A DNA stretch of 64,000 nucleotides from Streptomyces europaeiscabiei (GTDB lineage Bacteria > Actinomycetota > Actinomycetes > Streptomycetales > Streptomycetaceae): the NCBI RefSeq assembly GCF_036346855.1, contig NZ_CP107841.1, forward strand, positions 8,250,001 to 8,314,000. Reading direction: 5' to 3'. Numbering within the stretch: the stretch's first letter is position 1; each line of letters starts with the position of its first letter. Below are positions 56,995 through 64,000 of the stretch, piece by piece. Below the pieces are notes generated by a model, which was not told the DNA's origin, searched no databases, and saw only the letters and a list, made by a program, of their open reading frames with translations. The position numbers and the translations under genes were made by a program.

Positions 56995-57912
56995 TTGGGT
57001 ACGGCGAGCAGGGGAGAGCGCGCGGACGGGGGCGTGGGCGGAGGCCCGGACGGCGCGCCGGGCTCGGGCGTGGGGAACGGCGGTTCGGGCGCGACCGACG
57101 GCGCGGAGCACGGCCGTAGCGACGCGGCGGGCGGCGCGGAGAGCAGCGGTACAGGCTCGGGCGGAAGCGGAAGCGGAAGCGGAAGCGGAAGAGGAGACGG
57201 GAGCGGAAGCGGCAACGGCACCGCCTCGGGCGGCACCGCCTCGGGCGGGAGCGCCGACGGCGGCGACACGGCTTCTGGCTCGGGTGACGGCTTGGGCGAC
57301 GGCTCGGCCGGTCCCGGCGCCGACGGCGCCCGTGACGAGCGGCGGCTGTCGACCGTGTCGACGGCCCTGCTGGGCCTCTTCCTCCTCGCCGACGTCGTCT
57401 TCGTCTGCGGAGCCCTCGTGACGCTCTGGCCGGCGGTGCTGGCGACGGTGGAGCCCGGGGCGGACCCCACGGCCACAGCGCGCTGGTCGCCCTTCGGCCT
57501 CGGGGACTGGGCGCTGACCGCCGACACCGCGATGCTGCTTGCCGTGGTCGTGTGCAGCGCGCTCGGCAGCTTCGTCCACGCGGCCACGTCCTTCGCGACG
57601 TACGTCGGCAACCGGCGGCTCTACGCGAGCTGGCTGTGGTGGTACCTGCTGCGCGCCGGCATCGGTGTCGCCCTCGCGCTCCTCGTCTATCTCCTGCTGC
57701 GCGGCGGCCTGTTCGCCGGCAGCTCCGGCGCCGGTGCGACCAACCCGTACGGCTTCTCCGGCATAGCCGGGCTCTGCGGACTGTTCTCCAAGCAGGCCAC
57801 CGACAAGCTCCGCGAGATCTGCGACACCCTCCTCAGCACCACGGGCGACGGCGACCGCGACCGCCGCGACGGCCTGGCCGCCGCCCGCAACGGGGACCCG
57901 GGCACGTCCTGA
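56995..57912 (+). CDS. Low-complexity N-terminus membrane protein of unknown function
   Basis: The 305-residue frame opens at a TTG with only a weak GGGGGCGG upstream. Residues 1-115 are mostly Gly, Ser, Asp and Ala, encoded in part by a GGAAGC repeat near 57165-57215. Three membrane segments follow (STALLGLFLLADVVFVCGAL, TAMLLAVVVCSALGSFVHAA, LLRAGIGVALALLVYLLLR), with the conserved-looking NPYGFSGIAGLCGLFSKQATDKL just after the last. The membrane part is likely real; the start could be far downstream. No family name is recognised. Confidence 0.6.
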   Translation: MGTASRGERADGGVGGGPDGAPGSGVGNGGSGATDGAEHGRSDAAGGAESSGTGSGGSGSGSGSGRGDGSGSGNGTASGGTASGGSADGGDTASGSGDGLGDGSAGPGADGARDERRLSTVSTALLGLFLLADVVFVCGALVTLWPAVLATVEPGADPTATARWSPFGLGDWALTADTAMLLAVVVCSALGSFVHAATSFATYVGNRRLYASWLWWYLLRAGIGVALALLVYLLLRGGLFAGSSGAGATNPYGFSGIAGLCGLFSKQATDKLREICDTLLSTTGDGDRDRRDGLAAARNGDPGTS

Positions 57913-57946
57913 CCGGGCCCGCCCCGTCCTCAGGGCTCCCGGCGGT

Positions 57947-58600
57947 TCATTCCGGCTTGCGCGCCAGCACGTACGCCTGGGGAGTGCTCGCCGTGGTGCC
58001 GGGGCCGTCGGCCTCCCGTACCAGCCGCGCCGACTCGACGAACCCGGCGTCCCCCAGCAGTTCCGCGATCAGGTCCGGCGGGAAGCGGTAGACGTCGAGA
58101 TCGAGGGGGTGGCCGTAGGCATGCGCCAGGTGCACGGACTCGTCGCCGACCTTGTACGCCATCGCGAGGAGGCCGCCGGGGGCGAGAACCCGGTAGAACT
58201 CGCCGAAGAGCGGCGGGAGTTCGGCGGGCGGGGTGTGGACCGTCGAGTACCAGGCGAGGGCGCCGGCCAGGGAGCCGTCCGCGAAGTCGAGCGCGGTCAT
58301 CGTGCCCACGTCGAACCCCAGTCGAGGGTGGGCCCAGCGGGCCACGGCGATCATCTCCGGCGAGAGGTCGATCCCGCAGATGTCGAGCCCCAGCGAGGCC
58401 AGGTGCCCGGTGACCCGCCCCGGGCCGCACCCCAGGTCCGCCACGCGTCCACCCCCGGCGCCCAGCACCCGCTCGGCGAACACATCCAGCATGGCCCGCT
58501 CGAACGGGCTGCTCGCCAACTCGTCTCTCAGCAACTTCTCGTAGTCGGCGGCGACGGTGTCGTAGGACGCCCGGGTGGCGTGCAGGTGGTGTGTGGTCAT
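57947..58600 (-). CDS. SAM-dependent class I methyltransferase
   Basis: The ATG at 58600 gives 217 residues. Motif I is VADLGCGPGRVTGHLA (SAM-binding glycine loop), the acidic residue after beta-2 is in GIDLSPEMI, and FADGSLAGALAWYSTVH is motif III-like. The fold is that of small-molecule methyltransferases of the UbiE/Methyltransf_11 type. The substrate cannot be deduced; the neighbouring SRPBCC protein and P450 gene suggest a possible secondary-metabolite context but no core biosynthetic gene is present. Confidence 0.88.
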   Translation of the reverse strand: MTTHHLHATRASYDTVAADYEKLLRDELASSPFERAMLDVFAERVLGAGGGRVADLGCGPGRVTGHLASLGLDICGIDLSPEMIAVARWAHPRLGFDVGTMTALDFADGSLAGALAWYSTVHTPPAELPPLFGEFYRVLAPGGLLAMAYKVGDESVHLAHAYGHPLDLDVYRFPPDLIAELLGDAGFVESARLVREADGPGTTASTPQAYVLARKPE

Positions 58601-58671
58601 GGCGCCGGACGGTAGCCGGAGGGACTGACAACGGCCTCGAACGCCGGGGCCGGGGGTAGGCCCGTCGGGGC

Positions 58672-59127
58672 TCAGCTCGAACGTCGGCCGTCGGTCGCGA
58701 GCAGCCCGTCCATCGCCCGCCCGAACATCCGCCGCGCCAACCCGCCCAGCGGCCGGTCGAAGAGGCCCGGCAGTCCTCGCACCCGCAGGTCCTCGCGCCA
58801 CACCACACGGGACACGCCGTCACCGTACGGATGGACCTCGATCTCGGCCCACCCGGTGACGAACGAACCGTGCTTGACGAGACGGCACTTCCCGCCGGCC
58901 CGCCCCTCGGGCGGCTGCCAGACCGTGACCTCCATCGGGTCGTCGAAGGCGACCGGCCCGATGCCGCTGCGGGCCACGAACACCGTGCCCTCGCCGGTCG
59001 GATGACGCGTGCGGACGGTGATGTGGGTCAGCGGGACGACTTCGGCGTGCCGGGGCCAGTCCGTGAGACGCTGCCAGGCGCGGTCGGCGGGGAGCCGGGG
59101 GAGGCGTTCGAGGAGGAAGAGAACCAC
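58672..59127 (-). CDS. SRPBCC-family (START-like) protein
   Basis: A GTG at 59127 gives 151 residues beginning MVLFLLERLPRLPADRAWQR-like sequence (translated with Met). The pattern of an N-terminal helix, LTHITVRTRHPTGEGTVFVA strands and a long C-terminal amphipathic helix (RPLGGLARRMFGRAMDGLL) is typical of polyketide_cyc2/SRPBCC proteins that hold a hydrophobic ligand. Start codon uncertain, as no good ribosome site exists. Codirectional with the methyltransferase gene, 71 bp upstream of it. Confidence 0.75.
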   Translation of the reverse strand: MVLFLLERLPRLPADRAWQRLTDWPRHAEVVPLTHITVRTRHPTGEGTVFVARSGIGPVAFDDPMEVTVWQPPEGRAGGKCRLVKHGSFVTGWAEIEVHPYGDGVSRVVWREDLRVRGLPGLFDRPLGGLARRMFGRAMDGLLATDGRRSS

Positions 59128-59268
59128 GGGGTGATCGTAGGTGGACGGGACCGGTCCAACCCCTCCCGACCCGCAGGACCGTCCCGCCGCAGAGCCTCTA
59201 CCGCCCTGCCCCGCCGTACGGCACCATGAGCGCGACCGCACGCCCGCCCCTGGCCGGAAGGTGCTCCC

Positions 59269-60657
<1,389 letters not shown>

Positions 60658-60727
60658 CCTCCTGAGACACCCACCCGGCTGCGCACCCACCCGGCTGCGC
60701 ACCCCCGGCGCGGGTTCGGCGGACGGC

Positions 60728-62077
60728 TCACACGTCCAGCAACTCCCGTGCCGCCACCGGCACCCCCGTCTCCAGCGACCGGTTCGCCGCCAGCCCCGTC
60801 ACCAGCGACCGTGCGCCGTCCACCGCGTCGGCCGCCCGGCCCAACCCGTCCGGTACGCGCTCCCCGAACAGGTCGGCCAGCATCCGAACGTCCCCGCCGC
60901 CGTGCCCGCCCTCCCCGGTGGCCGGCTTCACCTCGCGCGGCCGCTCCCAGAGGCGGCGTACCAGCAGTTCGGTCCGGCCGGCCTCGTCGCCCGCCTCGAC
61001 GCCGTGCACGACCGGGCTCGCGCCGGTCGTGCGGACGTGGGGGCGGGTCCAGGTGGACTCCTCCACCAGCAGCTCGATGCGGCCCTCGCTGCCGTTGAAG
61101 GCGACACGGTAGCCCTCCCAGGGGGAGTAGGCCGTCAGGTGGTAGGTCAGGGTGGCGCCGGAGTCGTAGCGGACGAGGACCGCCATGTCGTCCTCGATGG
61201 AGATGCCGGGGGCGAAGACGTTCTGGTCGCGGTGGTAGCCGTCCTCCCGTTCGGCGTCCAGATAGAGCGAGGTGAGGACGGCGGAGTCCTTGAGGTGGAG
61301 GGCGAAGGGGTCGGTCTCGGCCGCCGGGGAGCCGTGGGCGCGGGTGTAGTCCCGGGCGAGGCCTCGGCGGCGGCCCGCCTCGTCGCCGTAGAAGAAGAGG
61401 CCGCCCTGGGCGAAGACGGTGTCGGGGCGGGTGCCGAGCCACCAGTTGACCAGGTCGAAGTGGTGGGTCGACTTATGGACGAGCAGGCCGCCGGAGTTCG
61501 CCTTGTCGCGATGCCAGCGGCGGAAGTAGTCGGCGCCGTGCCGCAGGTCGAGCAGCCACTCGAAGTGCACCGAGCCGACCTCGCCGATCTCACCGCCCGC
61601 GATCAGCTCCCGTACGGCCGAGTGCACCGGGTTGTAGCGGTAGTTGAAGGAGACGCGCACCTCGCGGCCCGTCCGGCGCCGGGCCTCCAGGATGCGGTGG
61701 GCGCGCTCGGCGTCGGTGGTCATCGGCTTCTCGGTGACGACATCGCAGCCCGCCTCCAGCGCACGCACGATGTAGTGGTCGTGGGACCGGTCCAACGAGC
61801 ACACCACGACCAGATCGACCCGCTCGCGGCGGAGCATCTCCTCGAAGTCGTCGGCTCCGTACGCCGGCACGGGGCTGCGGCCCGGATGGTCGGCCGCGAT
61901 CCAGGAGTTGTGGACGGCCATGCGGTGCGCGTTCGTGTCGCAGAAGCCCACCAGGTCGATCCGTTCCGCGAAGGGTCCGGTCAGTGCCTGGGTGAACATC
62001 CGTGCCCGGGCACCGAGCCCCACCACGGCAGCACGGCGGTGTCGCGCGGAGATGATGCGGGGGTCTTGTTCTGACAT
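60728..62077 (-). CDS. Gfo/Idh/MocA-family oxidoreductase
   Basis: The ATG at 62077 with GGAAGG upstream gives 449 residues. The NAD-binding Rossmann domain begins AAVVGLGARARMFTQAL, the conserved EKP motif is in GCDVVTEKPMTTDAERA, and the catalytic-domain His/Asp lie in STHHFDLVNWWLG. Enzymes of this type oxidise or epimerise sugars and inositols or open glycosidic bonds. It is divergent from a sugar-binding lipoprotein gene with only 63 bp between, so a shared operator and common sugar substrate are likely. Confidence 0.9.
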   Translation of the reverse strand: MSEQDPRIISARHRRAAVVGLGARARMFTQALTGPFAERIDLVGFCDTNAHRMAVHNSWIAADHPGRSPVPAYGADDFEEMLRRERVDLVVVCSLDRSHDHYIVRALEAGCDVVTEKPMTTDAERAHRILEARRRTGREVRVSFNYRYNPVHSAVRELIAGGEIGEVGSVHFEWLLDLRHGADYFRRWHRDKANSGGLLVHKSTHHFDLVNWWLGTRPDTVFAQGGLFFYGDEAGRRRGLARDYTRAHGSPAAETDPFALHLKDSAVLTSLYLDAEREDGYHRDQNVFAPGISIEDDMAVLVRYDSGATLTYHLTAYSPWEGYRVAFNGSEGRIELLVEESTWTRPHVRTTGASPVVHGVEAGDEAGRTELLVRRLWERPREVKPATGEGGHGGGDVRMLADLFGERVPDGLGRAADAVDGARSLVTGLAANRSLETGVPVAARELLDV

Positions 62078-62106
62078 CCGGACCTTCCCTAGGGTCAATA
62101 ACGGGG

Positions 62107-62127
62107 GGAAGCGCTTTCTAGCGAAAG
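62107..62127. promoter_or_regulatory. LacI-like operator in a divergent sugar promoter
   Basis: GGAAGCGCTTTC at 62107-62118 is close to the GAAAGCGCTTTC palindrome of LacI-family operators, with the central AGCGCT intact. Overlapping it, CTTTC and GAAAG flank TAGC (62114-62127). It lies midway between the two divergent starts. No LacI-type gene is in the window. Confidence 0.55.
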
Positions 62128-62140
62128 AGGTGACCCACTC

Positions 62141-63436
62141 ATGCCCCGAATCAGGACGAGGAAGTCCTGGAAACCCCGTGCGGCGGCCACCGCGCTGGCG
62201 CTCTGCGCGCTGCTCACCGGCTGCTCCGGACCGGACGGGTCGGGCAGTGTCGGCGGCGATGTCGTCCTGCGTTACACCTGGTGGGGCAACCCGGACCGGG
62301 CCGCCAGAACCCAGGCGGCCGTCGACCTCTTCGAGGAGCGGAACCCGGGGATCGACGTGCAGACCTCCTTCGCCGGCTACGAGGCCTACAAGCAGAAGCT
62401 GGCCACCCAGGCCGCCGGAGGCGACGCGCCCGACGTGATGCAGCTCGACTACCGGATGATCGACCAGTACGCCTCCGGGGGTGTGCTCCTCGACCTCGCC
62501 GAGCAGCGACCGGTCCTGCGCACCGCCGAGTTCGAGCCGGGACTCCTCGCCACCGGCAAGGTGGACGGCAGGCAGTACGCCGTACCGCAGGGTCGCGGTA
62601 CCGAGACCATGGTCTACGACACCGAGAAGTGGCAGGCCGCCGGTCTGGAACCGCCCCGCGTGGGCTGGACCTGGAGCGAATGGGCCGACGCCATGCGGAC
62701 GGTGGCGGCGGAGACGGGGGTGCCGGGCGGCACCGATCCAGGTCAGAGCGAGGACGCCTTCGAGATCTGGCTGCGCGGCCAGGGCAAGTCCCTCTACACC
62801 GACGACAGGCGTCTCGGCTTCACCGCGGCCGACCTGACCCGCTGGTGGACATTCACCGACCAGCTGCGCCGCGAGGGCGCCGTCTCGCCCGCCGAGCAGA
62901 CCACCCAGCTCGACGGCACGGTCGAGAACACCCCGCTCGGCCGGGGCAAGGCCGCCTCGGACGTCAACTGGGACGCCCCCGCGAGCGGTTACCTCGCCCT
63001 CGTGCCGACCGGCATCTCCCTCGCCCCCATGCCGGCGGGCGAGAACGGCACCCCCGGCCAGTACTTCAAGCCCTCGATGTTCATGGGCGTGGCCGCGGAC
63101 TCCGGCCACCCCGAAGAGTCCGCCCGGCTCGTCGACTTCATGCTCAACGACGACGAGGCCGCGAAGATCCTCGGCGCCACCCGGGGCATCCCCGTCAACC
63201 AGTCGATCCGCGAGGACATCGCGGCCGGTCTCAAGGACTTCGACAAGACCATCTACGACTACCAGGCCACGGTCGAAGGAAAGCTCGACCCGCCTCCCCA
63301 GGCGCCTCCTTCCGGCGACAGCGCCCTGCAGACCACCTTCCAGCGCGACTACGACCAGGTCTCCTACGAGCGGATGTCCCCCCGTGAGGCCGCCGAGAAC
63401 TACCTCACCGAGGCGAAGGCGGAGCTGAGGTCATGA
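62141..63436 (+). CDS. Sugar ABC transporter substrate-binding lipoprotein
   Basis: A 431-residue binding protein: basic N-terminus, signal helix and lipobox LTGC with Cys28. Family 1 solute-binding features follow (VVLRYTWWGNPDRAARTQAA, PDVMQLDYRMIDQYA, GTETMVYDTEKWQAAGLEPP). It delivers an unidentified sugar to the permease whose ATG overlaps its stop (ATGA). Although the general class is the same as at 12783, sequence and export signal differ (Sec/lipobox, no twin arginine). Confidence 0.93.
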   Translation: MPRIRTRKSWKPRAAATALALCALLTGCSGPDGSGSVGGDVVLRYTWWGNPDRAARTQAAVDLFEERNPGIDVQTSFAGYEAYKQKLATQAAGGDAPDVMQLDYRMIDQYASGGVLLDLAEQRPVLRTAEFEPGLLATGKVDGRQYAVPQGRGTETMVYDTEKWQAAGLEPPRVGWTWSEWADAMRTVAAETGVPGGTDPGQSEDAFEIWLRGQGKSLYTDDRRLGFTAADLTRWWTFTDQLRREGAVSPAEQTTQLDGTVENTPLGRGKAASDVNWDAPASGYLALVPTGISLAPMPAGENGTPGQYFKPSMFMGVAADSGHPEESARLVDFMLNDDEAAKILGATRGIPVNQSIREDIAAGLKDFDKTIYDYQATVEGKLDPPPQAPPSGDSALQTTFQRDYDQVSYERMSPREAAENYLTEAKAELRS

Positions 63437-64000
63437 CCACTACGCAGCTGCCAACGACCGTACGAACAAAAGGAGTTGTCCGACCGGACCGGTCCAACAG
63501 GCGACGCCGACGCGAGGGCGCGGCCTGGGTGTTCCTGTCGCCCTGGGTGCTGGGAGCCTGCGTACTGACCCTGCTCCCGATGGCCGTCTCGCTCTATCTC
63601 TCCTTCACCGACTACGACCTTTTCAACGCCCCCAACTGGGTGGGCCTGCGCAACTACACCCAGATGTTCACCGAGGACCCGCGCTACTGGCGCTCGGTGA
63701 CGACGACCCTGATGTACGTCGTCATCGCCGTACCGCTCCAACTGGCCCTTGCTCTCCTGGTGGCCCTGGCCCTGAAGAACATGAAACGGGGCCGCGGTTT
63801 CTACCGCTCCGCCTTCTACGCCCCCTCCCTCCTCGGCGCCTCCATGTCCATCGCCCTGGTCTGGCGGGCCATCTTCAACGACGGCGGTACGGTCGACAAC
63901 CTCCTCGGGACAGGCGGCTGGGTCAACCGGCCCGGCTGGGCGCTGCTCGCGGTGGCCCTGCTCACGGTGTGGCAGTTCGGCGCCCCGATGGTCATCTTCC
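63433..64000 (+). CDS. Sugar ABC transporter permease, MalF type (3' truncated)
   Basis: The ATG overlaps the preceding stop and the frame runs off the window edge after 189 codons. It reads REGAAWVFLSPWVLGACVLT, LYLSFTDYDLFNAPNWVGLR, and LMYVVIAVPLQLALALLVAL, matching the first three or four spans of MalF-type permeases including the typical FTDY...F.G..N segment. The EAA loop is beyond the edge. A second permease gene is expected after it. Confidence 0.92.
   Translation, partial: MTTTQLPTTVRTKGVVRPDRSNRRRRREGAAWVFLSPWVLGACVLTLLPMAVSLYLSFTDYDLFNAPNWVGLRNYTQMFTEDPRYWRSVTTTLMYVVIAVPLQLALALLVALALKNMKRGRGFYRSAFYAPSLLGASMSIALVWRAIFNDGGTVDNLLGTGGWVNRPGWALLAVALLTVWQFGAPMVIF

Noticed and set aside
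60728..63109. Very long minus-strand frame running from the oxidoreductase through the binding-protein gene
   Set aside because: The part beyond 62077 is antisense to a clear lipoprotein gene; the oxidoreductase has its own ATG with GGAAGG.

Overview
The window looks like a chromosomal segment of a Streptomyces or a very close actinobacterial relative. The DNA is very GC-rich, nearly every codon ends in G or C, GTG and TTG starts are common, and gene pairs often overlap by 4 bases. The gene families (alditol oxidase, ROK and PucR regulators, DUF2637, CBM2-bearing membrane proteins, Ada/AlkA fusion) are typical of that genus. No rRNA, tRNA, CRISPR array or replication origin was seen. All function calls come from reading translated motifs; no database search was run.

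Layout. 1-8 kb: the end of a DUF2264 protein, a secreted protein of unknown function, a TetR regulator with its own palindrome, a secreted phosphodiesterase-like enzyme with a lectin-like tail, a tiny histidine-rich protein and a secreted delta-60/DUF11/RTX repeat protein. 8-15.6 kb (all minus strand): a sugar operon with ROK regulator, Tat/lipobox binding protein, two ABC permeases and a GH2 beta-galactosidase; no ATPase is encoded, so a shared MsiK-type ATPase is inferred. 15.8-22 kb: alditol oxidase divergent from a D-2-hydroxyacid dehydrogenase, then a radical SAM protein with unusual cysteine spacing and a sigma-like/zinc-finger/membrane/cellulose-binding fusion. 22-22.9 kb is a gene-poor stretch of tandem repeats and gene debris.

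22.9-29.4 kb: a five-gene operon (lipoprotein, HlyD-like adaptor, MacB-type ATPase, FtsX-type permease, histidine kinase) facing its response regulator gene tail to tail; direct repeats with a GGTTC core sit before both transcription units. 29.6-33.6 kb: a cytochrome P450 gene split by two complete insertion sequences abutting at TTA targets; removing them and the extra target copies restores one reading frame. 33.9-38.3 kb: small coupled genes, a very small ORF resembling another at 22 kb, RsgA, and a two-gene alkylation repair operon. 38.3-44.3 kb: an SGNH hydrolase relic, DUF456, a PP2C-like protein lacking the usual metal ligands, an RsbW-like ATPase and a DUF2637 membrane protein.

44.6-47.7 kb: a FhuF-type siderophore reductase with an iron-box-like palindrome, a GntR regulator and a helical-repeat protein. 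47.8-56.9 kb: a purine catabolism locus with PucR regulator divergent from the three xanthine dehydrogenase subunits, an NCS2 purine permease and XdhC. 57-60.7 kb: a low-complexity membrane protein, a methyltransferase, an SRPBCC protein and an intact P450 with an Ala/Gly repeat insert. 60.7-64 kb: a second sugar locus, with a Gfo/Idh oxidoreductase divergent from a binding protein and a permease cut by the window edge, sharing a LacI-like operator.
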